A DNA stretch of 64,000 nucleotides from Methylocapsa sp. S129 (lineage in GTDB: Bacteria > Pseudomonadota > Alphaproteobacteria > Rhizobiales > Beijerinckiaceae). Shown here in pieces: positions 26,316 through 35,594 of this stretch; within the stretch, counting starts at the first letter, position 1, and the number at the start of each line of letters is the position of its first letter. The stretch is from NCBI RefSeq assembly GCF_009765995.1, contig NZ_LMUI01000023.1:1-64000 (forward strand), in the 5' to 3' direction. The notes under the pieces were generated by a model that ran no database searches, was not told the origin of the DNA, and saw only the letters and a list, made by a program, of their open reading frames with translations. The translations under genes and the position numbers were made by a program.

Positions 26316-27194
26316 ATGCTGGCGTCCAAGAAACCTGACGTTCGCTGTCGTCTCATCGAAGACGACGACATCGACGCCGTCGTTGATTGCCTGCGCCGCG
26401 GATTTCCGTACCGACTCAGGGCTTACTGGGCCAGAGCGCTGAAACGAATGTCCAAGCGCCCGGCCATCGAGGATTTTCCGCGATACGGCTACTTGCTTGA
26501 GGCGCCAAGCGGCGTCGTCGGTGTCTTGCTGGTGATTTACTCGCGCCGAACCGGGGCTGCGGGGGAGAGCATCTTCTGCAATCTTTCGAGTTGGTGCGTC
26601 GACCTGGAATTTCGCAGTTATGCCGTTGTTTTGCATGCCGTGGCGGTGAAACGCAAGGACGTGACCTACATCAATGTTTCGCCGGCCGCGCATACGAGGC
26701 GCGCGATTGAAGCGGTTCGTTTCAAACGATTCTGCGATGGTCAGATCGTCTTTGCGCCGATCCTGTCCACCTGGCGATCCAATGTCCGCGTCGCAGCTTT
26801 TGCGGCGGACGCGCCCGAATCGACTCTGCTGTCGGAAAGCGAGCGCGCGATTTTGGCCGAACACGCCGCGCTTGGGTGCCGCGCGCTCGTCTGCGTCAAG
26901 GACGGCGTCGGCTATCCCTTCGTTCTTCAGCGGCGGGCGGCTTTCCATCGTCTCATTCCTTGCCAGCAGTTGATCTATTGCCGCAGCATGGACGAATTTG
27001 TTTTTTTCGCAGGGGCGATCGGACGGTATTTGGCGCTGCGCGCCTGGCCGATTTTCCTTGCCGACGCCAATGGGCCAGTGCTGGGACTCATCGGAAAATA
27101 TTTTGCCGGATATGGCCCGAAATATTTCAAAGGCCCGGTTCCGCCGAGCCTCGGCGACCTGTCCTACACCGAACTGGCGATCCTGGGGCCCTAG
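26316..27194 (+). CDS. GNAT-like acyltransferase, function unknown
   Basis: This 292-residue soluble protein has an N-terminal half that looks like a GNAT fold: RLIEDDDIDAVVDCLRRGFP, then GVVGVLLVIYS, and a short helix-turn after FRSYAVVLHAVAVKR. The C-terminal half (about residues 170-292) is not recognised. A classical acetyl-CoA pyrophosphate loop (Q/R-x-x-G-x-G/A) is not evident, so it may use a carrier-bound acyl donor, as some GNAT proteins do. It is divergent from the second carrier protein gene and precedes the ThDP enzyme. Assignment is tentative. Confidence 0.6.
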   Translation: MLASKKPDVRCRLIEDDDIDAVVDCLRRGFPYRLRAYWARALKRMSKRPAIEDFPRYGYLLEAPSGVVGVLLVIYSRRTGAAGESIFCNLSSWCVDLEFRSYAVVLHAVAVKRKDVTYINVSPAAHTRRAIEAVRFKRFCDGQIVFAPILSTWRSNVRVAAFAADAPESTLLSESERAILAEHAALGCRALVCVKDGVGYPFVLQRRAAFHRLIPCQQLIYCRSMDEFVFFAGAIGRYLALRAWPIFLADANGPVLGLIGKYFAGYGPKYFKGPVPPSLGDLSYTELAILGP

Positions 27195-27260
27195 CCCAAA
27201 TGGCTAAGCGCGCCACATCCCTTCGGCTCGCCTTCTCTCGGAATGAGGAATCTGAGTCCT

Positions 27261-28940
27261 ATGCAAAAGTCGAACGGCCCCCGCAGCGCCGCGCAGGCGC
27301 TTGTCGATCAATTGATCGTCAATGGCGTACGCCATGTTTTCTGCGTTCCCGGTGAAAGCTATCTGGCGGTGCTGGACGCTTTGCGCGACCGCGAGGTGGC
27401 GATCACCGTTTGCCGTAACGAAGCGGGCGCCGCGATGATGGCCGAGGCGATGGGCAAAGCGACAGGGCGGCCTGGCGTCTGTTTCGTCACGCGCGGTCCG
27501 GGCGCGACCAACGCCTCGCCCGGCATCCACATTGCGCGCCATGACTCGACCCCGATGGTGCTTTTTGTCGGACAGATCGAACGCGCGTTCCTCGGCCGCG
27601 ACGCCTTTCAGGAAGTGGACTACCGCTCTTTTTTTGGCTCCATCGCCAAATGGGCGACCGAAATCGACGACGCGAACCGGGTGCCGGAGATTGTATCGCG
27701 CGCCTTTCAAACCGCGATGGAAGGGCGCCCCGGCCCCGTCGTTGTCAGCCTGCCCAAAGACATGTTGACCGAGCCCGCTATGGGCGCCGACGCGCGCGCC
27801 AGCGAGCCGGTCGAAACTTTTCCCGGCGCGGCCGCGATGGCGGAATTCGAGACCCTGCTGGCGGCGGCGCGCCAACCCTTTCTTATCCTGGGCGGCACGC
27901 GATGGAGCGAGGCGGCCGTTCGATCCGTCCAGCATTTCGCCGAGAGATTCGAATTGCCCGTGGCGACAAGCTACCGGCGCGGCCCTCTCTTCGACGCTTT
28001 GCACCCTTGCTACGCCGGCGATCTTGGCCTTGGCCCGAACCCCAAGCTGATCGCGCGGATCAAACAATCCGACCTGCCGATCCTGCTGGGCGGGCGTCTG
28101 GGCGAAATCCCGTCGCAGGGCTTCACTTTGTTCGAAATCCCCGGCCCGCGCGCCGATCTCGTTCATATCCATGCATCGGCCGAAGAATTCGGCCGCCTCT
28201 ACCAGGCGCGGCTTTCCATTCACGCCACGCCGATCGGTTTCGCGACCGCGCTCGAGGCGCTCAACCCGCGCGCGCCGATCCGCTGGGGCGGACAAACAGA
28301 GGAAGCGCATAAAGACCTGATCGCCTGGACGGAAGTCGCCACGCCGCAGCCGGGCGCCGTCAATCTTGGCGCGGTCATGGTCTGGCTACGCGAACACGTT
28401 CCGCCCGATACGATCCTCTGCAATGGCGCCGGCAATTACGCCTCGTGGATTCATCGCTTCTATCGATTCCGGCGCCTCGGCAGCCATATCGCGCCGACCT
28501 CCGCGTCGATGGGCTATGGCGTGCCGGCGGCGGTGGCGATGCAGCGGCTCTACCCTGAGCGGCTGGTGCTGTCGGTCAATGGCGACGGCGATTTCCTGAT
28601 GAACGGCCAGGAATTCGCGACGGCGGTCCAATATAATCTGCCCATCGTCGTGATCGTCTGCGACAACGCGAGCTACGGCACGATCCGCATGCATCAGGAG
28701 CGCGAATATCCTGGCCGGGTCGTCGCGACCGATTTGCGCAACCCGGACTTTGCCTCTTATGCGCGCGCCTTTGGCGGGTTCGGCGTCACTGTAGAGAAGA
28801 CGGAGGATTTCCCCGCCGCGTTCGAAGCAGCCCGCGCCGCGCATGCGCCCGCGATCATCCATGTGAAAATAGCGACCGACGCCATCACGCCATCGGCGAC
28901 GCTGACGCGGATCAAGGAACTCGCGCTGGCGAAGGCTTGA
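27261..28940 (+). CDS. ThDP-dependent enzyme of the acetolactate synthase/decarboxylase family
   Basis: This 559-residue enzyme is built of three domains. The N-terminal pyrimidine-binding domain carries the catalytic Glu in CRNEAGAAMMAEA (near residue 50). A central domain follows, and the C-terminal pyrophosphate domain has the motif NGDGDFLMNGQEFATAVQYN (about residues 440-460). Such enzymes decarboxylate a 2-oxoacid or join it to another carbonyl. No IlvN-type small subunit lies nearby, so it is not an ordinary biosynthetic acetolactate synthase. The start may be the ATG at 27261 or the in-frame ATG at 27243. It follows the GNAT-like gene by 66 bases and may end the carrier-protein cluster. 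Confidence 0.85.
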   Translation: MQKSNGPRSAAQALVDQLIVNGVRHVFCVPGESYLAVLDALRDREVAITVCRNEAGAAMMAEAMGKATGRPGVCFVTRGPGATNASPGIHIARHDSTPMVLFVGQIERAFLGRDAFQEVDYRSFFGSIAKWATEIDDANRVPEIVSRAFQTAMEGRPGPVVVSLPKDMLTEPAMGADARASEPVETFPGAAAMAEFETLLAAARQPFLILGGTRWSEAAVRSVQHFAERFELPVATSYRRGPLFDALHPCYAGDLGLGPNPKLIARIKQSDLPILLGGRLGEIPSQGFTLFEIPGPRADLVHIHASAEEFGRLYQARLSIHATPIGFATALEALNPRAPIRWGGQTEEAHKDLIAWTEVATPQPGAVNLGAVMVWLREHVPPDTILCNGAGNYASWIHRFYRFRRLGSHIAPTSASMGYGVPAAVAMQRLYPERLVLSVNGDGDFLMNGQEFATAVQYNLPIVVIVCDNASYGTIRMHQEREYPGRVVATDLRNPDFASYARAFGGFGVTVEKTEDFPAAFEAARAAHAPAIIHVKIATDAITPSATLTRIKELALAKA

Positions 28941-28942
28941 GA

Positions 28943-28966
28943 AAGCGCGGCGGCCAAGTCGCGCTT
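28943..28966. terminator. Candidate hairpin between convergent genes
   Basis: AAGCGCG (28943-28949) pairs with CGCGCTT (28960-28966) across a 10-base loop, between the stop of the ThDP enzyme gene and the stop of cobB. A short T-rich tail (TTATTG) follows on the plus strand. It could stop transcription from the carrier-protein side; the U-tract is poor. Confidence 0.35.
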
Positions 28967-30278
28967 ATTGCGCTTCGGCAATGATGTGAAAAAACCCGCC
29001 TGTCACATGGCCACGGCGGGAGCCTGATGGCGTCGGGGCGGCGCCATAGGCGTCGCTGACATGGGCGAAACAATCATCGCCGCCGATCGTCAGCAAAGTC
29101 GAATAATGGAATTCATGGCCTTTGAACTTTCGCCCGGCAGGGCCGAGGCCGCAGGCCACATCAAGGCGCGCATCCCTATAGCCGAGATTCATCTTGCGCT
29201 TGGCGAAGCTGGTCTCGACGCCGAGCAGGCCGGCCATGCGATGAGCAGCCCCAGTGGCGTCGGTCAAGGCGGCGCCGAGGATCATGTAGCCGCCGCACTC
29301 GCCATGCACGGGACGGCCTTCGGCAAAACGCTGCAAACCGCCGAGGAAATTTTCGGCGGCGGCGATGCGTCCCGCATGGAGTTCGGGATAGCCGCCGGGC
29401 AGCCAGCAAAAATCGCTGTCCATAGGCGGCGCCTCATCGGCGAGCGGGGAAAAGAAGCGGATTTCGGCGCCCGCATCGCGCCAGCTTGAAAGCAGGTGCG
29501 GATAGAGAAACGAGAAGGCGGCGTCGCGCGCGATCGCGATGCGCTGCCCGGGCGGAGACAGCGCTCGCGTCTTGCCATCATTCGTGAGGCGCAGGGGTTG
29601 CGCAAGGCCGCGCAACGCCGCCAGATCGACATGGGCGGCGACGGCATCGGCGATGCGCTCGAGCCGCGCCTCGAGATCGTCCGTCTCCATCGCCTGAACG
29701 AGGCCGAGATGACGTTCGGGCAGCGTCATATCGTCGAGGCGCGGCATCGACCCAACGACGGGCACGCCAAGCGCCTCGATCGCATCGCCCGCCAGTCGCC
29801 GATGACGCGCGCTGCCGACGCGGTTGAGGATCACGCCGGCGATGGCGATGCGTGGATCATAGGCGGCGCAGCCCTTGACGATGGCCGCAGCCGATTGCGC
29901 TTGGCCGGAAACATCAAGGACAAGCAAGATGGGCGCGCCGAGCGTCGCGGCGACATCGGCCGAGGCCCCCGACCGCCCTGGCGCCGCCGGCACGCCGTCG
30001 AACAATCCCATCGAGGCTTCGCAAAGAAAGAGAGCGCGGCCCTGCGCCGCGCGGGCGGCGAGGCTCAGGATGAGCGAAGGCGGCATCGCCCAGCTATCGA
30101 GATTGAGTCCGTCGCGCCCCGAGGCCGCCGCGTGAAAAGCCGGGTCGATATAATCAGGCCCCGATTTGACGCCCACGACATCGAGCCCCAGCCGCCGATA
30201 AGCGCGCAACAGGCCGAGCGTCAGCGTCGTCTTGCCGCTGCCCGACCGCGGCGCCGCGATGACCAGTCCCGGAATCAT
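28965..30278 (-). CDS. cobB: Cobyrinate a,c-diamide synthase (hydrogenobyrinic acid a,c-diamide synthase)
   Basis: This 437-residue two-domain amidotransferase has an N-terminal dethiobiotin-synthetase-like ATPase with P-loop [14 protein letters not shown] (about residues 9-22) and [13 protein letters not shown]. The C-terminal class I glutaminase-like domain has the nucleophile Cys in HGECGGYM and a His in KGHEFHYS. In the aerobic pathway it amidates the a and c side chains of hydrogenobyrinate. The ATG at 30278 overlaps the stop of cobM by 4 bases. It is the last gene of the cobL-cobE-cobM-cobB unit. Confidence 0.95.
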   Translation of the reverse strand: MIPGLVIAAPRSGSGKTTLTLGLLRAYRRLGLDVVGVKSGPDYIDPAFHAAASGRDGLNLDSWAMPPSLILSLAARAAQGRALFLCEASMGLFDGVPAAPGRSGASADVAATLGAPILLVLDVSGQAQSAAAIVKGCAAYDPRIAIAGVILNRVGSARHRRLAGDAIEALGVPVVGSMPRLDDMTLPERHLGLVQAMETDDLEARLERIADAVAAHVDLAALRGLAQPLRLTNDGKTRALSPPGQRIAIARDAAFSFLYPHLLSSWRDAGAEIRFFSPLADEAPPMDSDFCWLPGGYPELHAGRIAAAENFLGGLQRFAEGRPVHGECGGYMILGAALTDATGAAHRMAGLLGVETSFAKRKMNLGYRDARLDVACGLGPAGRKFKGHEFHYSTLLTIGGDDCFAHVSDAYGAAPTPSGSRRGHVTGGFFHIIAEAQ

Positions 30279-31051
30279 CGCGTTTTCTCCGGTCCGTCGC
30301 CGCCGCGAAAGCGCCTGACATAATCGGAATTATAGAGCGCGCTCTCAACAAAATCCGTCGCCGACAAAGCCGGTCCGACGAAGATCAGCGCGGTGCGCTC
30401 GATCGTCGCCGCCTTCGCCTGCGCCGCTATATCCGCCAACGTGCCGCGCAGAATGAGTTCGTCGGGCCATGACGCGCGGTAAACGATCGCGACGGGACAT
30501 TCGGCGCCATAATGGGGAATGAGTTCGGCGATTAGCCTGTCTAGCACATGGATCGACAGATGGATGGCCAGAGTCGCGCCGGTCGAGGCGAAGACAGAGA
30601 GCTTCTCGCGCTCCGGCATCGCCGAAGCGCGGCCCGACGTGCGCGTGAGCACGACCGATTGCGCGATTTCCGGCAACGTAAGCTCCTTGCCCAAAGCCGC
30701 CGCCGCGGCGGCGAAGGCGGGCACGCCGGGCGTGATCGTAGTGGGAATCGCCAGCGCTTCGAGGCGCCGCAATTGCTCGCCCATCGCGCTCCAGATCGAC
30801 AGATCGCCCGAATGGAGCCGCGCGACGTCTTGCCCCTTCGCATGCGCGTCAACGCATTGCGCGACGATGGAATCGAGGTCCATCGCCGCGGTGTCGACGA
30901 TACGGGCGCCGGGCGGGCAATGCGCGAGCAGAGCTTCAGAGACAAGCGAGCCCGCATAGAGGCAGACCGGACAGCGCGCCAGCAGATCGCGCCCGCGCAG
31001 GGTGATGAGATCGGCCGCGCCAGGGCCGGCGCCGATGAAATGAATGGTCAT
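30275..31051 (-). CDS. cobM: Precorrin-4 C11-methyltransferase
   Basis: This 258-residue SAM-dependent tetrapyrrole methyltransferase begins [20 protein letters not shown] and has [19 protein letters not shown], the GDP-type segment typical of CobM/CbiF. It methylates precorrin-4 at C11. The ATG at 31051 overlaps the stop of the upstream gene (ATGA). Longer readings upstream are a shadow of cobE. Confidence 0.94.
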   Translation of the reverse strand: MTIHFIGAGPGAADLITLRGRDLLARCPVCLYAGSLVSEALLAHCPPGARIVDTAAMDLDSIVAQCVDAHAKGQDVARLHSGDLSIWSAMGEQLRRLEALAIPTTITPGVPAFAAAAAALGKELTLPEIAQSVVLTRTSGRASAMPEREKLSVFASTGATLAIHLSIHVLDRLIAELIPHYGAECPVAIVYRASWPDELILRGTLADIAAQAKAATIERTALIFVGPALSATDFVESALYNSDYVRRFRGGDGPEKTR

Positions 31052-31443
31052 GCGGGGCGGTCCGTGTTGGTTGGCGCCAGCGCAATCGCGCAAGTCGCGC
31101 CATGGGCCGCGAGACGCGGCCCGAGCAGCTTCGCATCCGGCCCCGCGCCCGCAAGCGCCGCCGCCTCGGCCACCGAAGCCAGTCCGAACCGGCTTTGCGC
31201 CGCCGCGGAGCGCGTGAGAAGGCGCGGCATTGTGGCGGCGAGCGCTTGGCGGGAGAGAAAGACGAGATCGAACCCAAGCTCTCGAGCGGCGGCGCTCAAG
31301 CCGGGCTCGTCGCACTTGTCCACCACGCTAAAAAGACGCCGGACGCCCTCGAGATCCTGACGATCGGCAAGCGCGCGCCGCACGATGTCAACAATGGCCT
31401 CGCTCGCGCAAGCCTTGCGGCAGCCAAGCCCAATGGCGATCAT
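31048..31443 (-). CDS. cobE: Cobalamin biosynthesis protein CobE (CbiG C-terminal domain-like)
   Basis: This 131-residue protein begins [20 protein letters not shown], the hallmark of CobE and of the C-terminal domain of CbiG. CobE is found in aerobic pathways, where it is thought to support ring contraction or delivery of an intermediate; its exact chemistry is unsettled. The ATG at 31443 overlaps the cobL stop by 4 bases, which decides the start over an ATG nine codons upstream. It lies between cobL and cobM. Confidence 0.88.
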   Translation of the reverse strand: MIAIGLGCRKACASEAIVDIVRRALADRQDLEGVRRLFSVVDKCDEPGLSAAARELGFDLVFLSRQALAATMPRLLTRSAAAQSRFGLASVAEAAALAGAGPDAKLLGPRLAAHGATCAIALAPTNTDRPA

Positions 31444-32663
31444 TCCGGCCATGGCTTTTCCCATCTCCATTGAACAACCGGCATGGCGGGCCGCCAGCCG
31501 TGGAAACGGCCAAGAGAATCGGCCCGTGCGATATTCGCCTGCACGAGATCGCCGCCGCGACGCTCGAATTGCCTGATCAGTTCAGCGTGGCCTTCGAGCG
31601 TCACCGCATTGGCGACAAGCCTTCCCCCAGGCGCCAGCGCATTGAAGAGATGATCGAGCAGCCCTTCGGCGCTGGCGCCGCCGCCGACGAAAATCGCGTC
31701 GGGGCGCGGCAGGTTCGCGAGCGCTTGAGGCGCATGGCCCTCGACAATCTGAAGGCCCGGAACGCCAAGCGCCGCCGCGTTGCGGGCGATGCGGGCGGCG
31801 CGCTCGGGATGGCGTTCGATCGCGATGGCGCGATTGGCCGGATCGCACAACATCCATTCGATCGCCACCGAGCCGGAGCCGGCGCCGACATCCCAGAGAA
31901 GCTCGCCGCGACGCGGCGCGAGAGCCGCCAAGGTCATCGCCCTGATCTCACGCTTGGTAATCTGGCCGTCGTGCTCGAATAAAGAATCTGGCAGCCCGCT
32001 GGCGCGCGGCAACACACGCGCGCCTGCTTCCGCCACGACTTCAAACGCGATCGTGTTAAGGCCCGCGATATCGTCAAGAGCGAAATCCTTGGCGAGGGCG
32101 CTGCGCAATCTCTCCTTGGCGCCGCCCATCGCCTCGCAGACGATCAACTTCGAGCGGCCCATGCCGCGCGCGACGAGCAATTGCGCGAGCTTGCCCGGCG
32201 TCGACCCATCCCAGGACAGAGCCAGAAGACGCGCGCGCGGCTGCAAATGCGGGATGACCGCCTCCAGCGCGCGCCCATGCAACGAGAGCGTCACGCAATC
32301 CTGCAGGCTCCAACCGAGCCGCGCGGCGGCGAGCGAGAAAGCCGAGGGCGCGGGCAGGCAGATCATTTCCTCCGGCGAAATATGGCGCATCAGCAGGCTA
32401 CCGACGCCAAAGAAGAAAGGATCGCCGCTCGCCAGCACACAGACCGGCTCGCCGCGCCGCGCCAGAACGACCGGCATGGCGTCGTCGATCGGTGAGGGCC
32501 ACGTCAGGGTCTTATCGCCCGCGAGCCCCGCTAGCTTCAGGTGCCGCGCGCCGCCGACGACCAGCGAGGCTTGCGCGATCAGCCGCCGTGCGGCAGGAGA
32601 AAGGCCATCGAGACCGTCTTCCCCGACGCCGATGATGGAGAGCCAGCGGCTTTGCGGGGTCAC
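31440..32663 (-). CDS. cobL: Precorrin-6B C5,15-methyltransferase (decarboxylating)
   Basis: This 407-residue fusion has a CbiE-like methyltransferase domain (about residues 8-200, starting SIIGVGEDGLDGL) and a CbiT-like domain with a Rossmann SAM motif (LLWDVGAGSGSVAIEWML, about residues 255-272). It methylates C5 and C15 and removes the acetate carboxyl at ring C. The start is a GTG at 32663. The start codon of the divergent cobK lies only 11 bases away. Its stop overlaps the cobE start. Confidence 0.95.
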   Translation of the reverse strand: MTPQSRWLSIIGVGEDGLDGLSPAARRLIAQASLVVGGARHLKLAGLAGDKTLTWPSPIDDAMPVVLARRGEPVCVLASGDPFFFGVGSLLMRHISPEEMICLPAPSAFSLAAARLGWSLQDCVTLSLHGRALEAVIPHLQPRARLLALSWDGSTPGKLAQLLVARGMGRSKLIVCEAMGGAKERLRSALAKDFALDDIAGLNTIAFEVVAEAGARVLPRASGLPDSLFEHDGQITKREIRAMTLAALAPRRGELLWDVGAGSGSVAIEWMLCDPANRAIAIERHPERAARIARNAAALGVPGLQIVEGHAPQALANLPRPDAIFVGGGASAEGLLDHLFNALAPGGRLVANAVTLEGHAELIRQFERRGGDLVQANIARADSLGRFHGWRPAMPVVQWRWEKPWPE

Positions 32664-32674
32664 GGGATCGCACC

Positions 32675-33436
32675 TTGCGGAGCGAGCCCTTGCGCCTTCT
32701 CATTCTCGGCGGCACGACGGAAGCCAGCGTATTGGCCGACGCGATCGCCGGGCGCGCCGACATCGCAGCGGTTCTGTCCCTCGCCGGGCGCACGCGGAGC
32801 CCAGCGCCTTCGCCTATTCCCACGCGCATTGGCGGGTTCGGCGGCGCCGAGGGCCTCAGCGCCTATCTTGACGCCGAACACATCGACGCTGTGGTCGACG
32901 CCACCCACCCTTTCGCCGCGCAAATGTCGCGCCACGCCGCTGAGGCATGCCGCGCCGCAAAGCTGCCGCTGCTGATCTTCACGCGGCCGCCATGGGAACG
33001 ACAGAGCGGGGATCGATGGATCGATGTCGCCACCATGGAAGAAGCGGCGCGCACGCTGGGAGACATTCCCCGCAATGTTTTTCTGACGCAGGGACGCTTG
33101 CAGCTTGGCGCTTTCGCCGGGGCCCGGCATCACCGCTATATCGTGCGCGCGATCGAGCGGCCGGACAAGATCGACGCCCTGCCCCGCCATCGCCTGATCC
33201 TGGCGCGCGGGCCTTTCCGGTTTGCCGACGAGGAAGCCTTGATGCGCGCGGAAAGCATCGAATTCCTGGTCAGCAAGAACAGCGGCGGCGAGGCGACCTA
33301 TGCGAAGATCGAAGCGGCGCGCAATCTTGGCCTGCCGGTCGTCATGGTGCGACGGCCAGCCAAGCCGGATGTCGAGCGGACGACGCGGCTTGAAGAGGTT
33401 CTGGCCTGGCTCGACACTCATCGCGCCGCCCCATAA
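32675..33436 (+). CDS. cobK: Precorrin-6A reductase
   Basis: This 253-residue NADPH-dependent reductase has the family start LRLLILGGTTEASVLADAI and the conserved DATHPFAAQMSRHAAEAC (about residues 75-92), plus LVSKNSGGEATYAKIEAA near the C-terminus. It reduces the corrin ring of precorrin-6A. The only usable start is a TTG at 32675, and 11 bases separate it from the cobL start on the other strand. Its 3' end overlaps the end of the convergent cobJ by 19 bases. It is the only plus-strand gene in this part of the locus. Confidence 0.94.
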   Translation: MRSEPLRLLILGGTTEASVLADAIAGRADIAAVLSLAGRTRSPAPSPIPTRIGGFGGAEGLSAYLDAEHIDAVVDATHPFAAQMSRHAAEACRAAKLPLLIFTRPPWERQSGDRWIDVATMEEAARTLGDIPRNVFLTQGRLQLGAFAGARHHRYIVRAIERPDKIDALPRHRLILARGPFRFADEEALMRAESIEFLVSKNSGGEATYAKIEAARNLGLPVVMVRRPAKPDVERTTRLEEVLAWLDTHRAAP

Positions 33437-34185
33437 GATCGCGGCGTCAGCAGCCAGGGGCGCGCCGCGCCGCGCATAACGAAACGCGTCTCGCTCGAAC
33501 CGATCAGCACAAGCGTGCTCATATCGGCGAGCCCGGGGTCCGCCTTTTCAAGATCGGTCAGCACGACGCGCTCGTCGGATCGCCCGACGGCGCGGGCGAA
33601 GGCCACCGGCGTGCCGGGCGCCTTACGCTGACGCAACAGATCGAACGCCTCGAAGATCTGGCGCGGCCGCGCCTTCGACGCTGGATTGTAGAGAGCGATG
33701 ACAAAATCGCCGTCCGCCGCCGCGTTGAGACGGCGCGCGACGACATCCCAGGGCTTGAGATTGTCGGAGAGCGATATCGCGCAGAAATCATGGCCGAGCG
33801 GCGCCCCCAGGCGGGCCGCCGCGGCCTGCATCGCGCTGATCCCGGGCGCGACTTCGATCGACAGGCCGCGCCACGCCGGCTCGCCGCCCTCAAGCGCCTC
33901 GAACACCGCCGCCGCCATCGCGAATATGCCGGGATCGCCGCCCGAAACGATGGCGACCGCGCGCCCCTGGGCTGCGAGACGAAGCGCATGGCGCGCGCGA
34001 TCGATCTCCACGCGATTGTCGCTGGAATGGCGATGCTGATCCGGGCGCAGCGACAGGCGATCGAGATAGGGGCCATAGCCGACGATGTCGCTCGCCCGCG
34101 CGATCGCCTCGGCGGCCTCGGGCGTCATCCAATGCGCGGGACCGGGGCCGAGGCCGACGATCCATAGGCTGCCCGTCGCGTTCAC
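33418..34185 (-). CDS. cobJ: Precorrin-3B C17-methyltransferase
   Basis: This 255-residue tetrapyrrole methyltransferase begins SLWIVGLGPGPAHWMTPEA and has the VSGGDPGIFAMA segment typical of CobJ/CbiH. It methylates C17 and drives ring contraction of precorrin-3B. The start is a GTG at 34185 in a GTGA overlap with the cobI stop. Its C-terminal coding end runs into the opposite-strand cobK. It is last of the riboswitch-led operon from 42312. Confidence 0.94.
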   Translation of the reverse strand: MNATGSLWIVGLGPGPAHWMTPEAAEAIARASDIVGYGPYLDRLSLRPDQHRHSSDNRVEIDRARHALRLAAQGRAVAIVSGGDPGIFAMAAAVFEALEGGEPAWRGLSIEVAPGISAMQAAAARLGAPLGHDFCAISLSDNLKPWDVVARRLNAAADGDFVIALYNPASKARPRQIFEAFDLLRQRKAPGTPVAFARAVGRSDERVVLTDLEKADPGLADMSTLVLIGSSETRFVMRGAARPWLLTPRSYGAAR

Positions 34186-34919
34186 GGGCGCCTCCCCATA
34201 CCGGGAACGATCACCATCGCGAAATAGGGCGCTTCGTCGTCTATCTTCTGCGCGAGAGGCGCGATGATCTCATTGTCCATCGTCGCGCGTTCGACATAAA
34301 TCGCCCGGTCGAGCAGACCCGCGCTCGTCAGCGCCGCGCGTATCTTGGCGAGATTTCGTCCGATCTTCATGATCGCGACGGCGTCGCCGCCCTTGAGTTT
34401 TTGCGCGAGCGCGGCCGCAGGCAGGGTTCCCGGCAGGATGGTGAGGACATCGTCGCCCCAGGTGATCGGCGTCTGCGCTGACGCAAGGCAGCCGGACATG
34501 CCGGTGACGCCCGGCACGATGGTCACGGGAAAGCGCTCCTTCAACCGCACGAAGAGATGCATGAACGAGCTATAGAAAAGCGGATCACCTTCGCTGAGCA
34601 GCGCGACATCGCGCCCCGCCAGAAGATGGGCGGCGATGGACTTCGCGCTCGCTTCGTAGAACGCCGCGAGCTCTGCGACATAGCGCGGATCGTCGAAGGG
34701 GATTTCGGTCGTGACGGGATAATAAAGCGGCAGCTCCTCGTATGTCGCAACTAACCAGCGATCGACGATTTTGCGCGCATTGCCGCGCCGGCCGGCCTTT
34801 GCGAAATAAGCGACGACCGGCGCCGCCTGAATCAGCCGCACCGCTTTCACGGTCAGCAGTTCAGGATCGCCTGGTCCGAGGCCAATGCCATAAAGACGTC
34901 CTGTCGCCGGCGCGCTCAT
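34182..34919 (-). CDS. cobI: Precorrin-2 C20-methyltransferase
   Basis: This 245-residue SAM-dependent methyltransferase begins GRLYGIGLGPGDPELLTVKA and has LLSEGDPLFYSSFMHLFVRL and IVPGVTGMSGCLASAQ, typical of CobI/CbiL. It makes precorrin-3A from precorrin-2. The ATG at 34919 overlaps the cobH stop (ATGA); longer upstream readings are a shadow of cobH. Confidence 0.95.
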   Translation of the reverse strand: MSAPATGRLYGIGLGPGDPELLTVKAVRLIQAAPVVAYFAKAGRRGNARKIVDRWLVATYEELPLYYPVTTEIPFDDPRYVAELAAFYEASAKSIAAHLLAGRDVALLSEGDPLFYSSFMHLFVRLKERFPVTIVPGVTGMSGCLASAQTPITWGDDVLTILPGTLPAAALAQKLKGGDAVAIMKIGRNLAKIRAALTSAGLLDRAIYVERATMDNEIIAPLAQKIDDEAPYFAMVIVPGMGRRP

Positions 34920-35545
34920 TCCGCGCCGCTCGCCAGCGCATTGACGGCGGCGGCGGCCATCGCGCTGCCGCCTTTGCGGCCGCGCACGACGATCGAGGCG
35001 TGAGTGGAGGCGAGAAGCGCCTCCTTGGATTCGGCGGCGCCGACAAAGCCGACCGGCATGCCGATGATCGCGGCCGGCGCGGGCGCGCCCGCGTCGAGCA
35101 TTTCCAGCAGGCGGAACAGCGCAGTCGGCGCGTTGCCGATGACCACGATGGCGCCCGCCAATCGCGGCAGCCAAAGATCCAGCGCCGCGGCCGAGCGCGT
35201 CGTACCCAGGCGCGCGGCGAGATCGGGCACGGCGGAATCGCCAAGCGTGCAGATCACCTCATTATTGGCGGGCAGACGCGCACGCGTGACGCCTTCGGCG
35301 ACCATGCGCGCGTCGCACAAGATCGGCGCGCCGCGCTGAAGCGCGGCGATCGCGGCAAGCGCGGCGCCGGATGAGAAATGGATGTCGGCGGCCGCCTCCA
35401 CCATGCCGCAGGCATGGATGATGCGCACGGCGACGCGCTCTTCCGGCCCTTCGAATCGCGCAAGATCGGCCTCGCGCCGGATGATCGCAAAGGAATTGCG
35501 ATAGATTTCGGCGCCGTCGCGGATATAGTCGCGGTTGTTGGTCAC
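34916..35545 (-). CDS. cobH: Precorrin-8X methylmutase
   Basis: This 209-residue enzyme has the CobH/CbiC hallmarks: YRNSFAIIRREADL, the catalytic His in VRIIHACGMVEAAADI (about residue 44), and APAAIIGMPVGFVGAAESKE near the C-terminus. It moves the methyl group from C11 to C12 to form hydrogenobyrinate. The start is a GTG at 35545; no ATG is in frame there. A 185-base gap with a large palindrome separates it from cobG upstream, while its stop overlaps cobI. Confidence 0.94.
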   Translation of the reverse strand: MTNNRDYIRDGAEIYRNSFAIIRREADLARFEGPEERVAVRIIHACGMVEAAADIHFSSGAALAAIAALQRGAPILCDARMVAEGVTRARLPANNEVICTLGDSAVPDLAARLGTTRSAAALDLWLPRLAGAIVVIGNAPTALFRLLEMLDAGAPAPAAIIGMPVGFVGAAESKEALLASTHASIVVRGRKGGSAMAAAAVNALASGAE

Positions 35546-35594
35546 CTAGTAGCCTGCGTCGAGAGCGGGAGGGTGGAAAGCGCCGCTAGAGTCG

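Noticed and set aside
27261-28940. Branched-chain amino acid biosynthesis acetolactate synthase (ilvB)
   Set aside because: No regulatory subunit ilvN or ilvC is nearby, and the context is a carrier-protein cluster.
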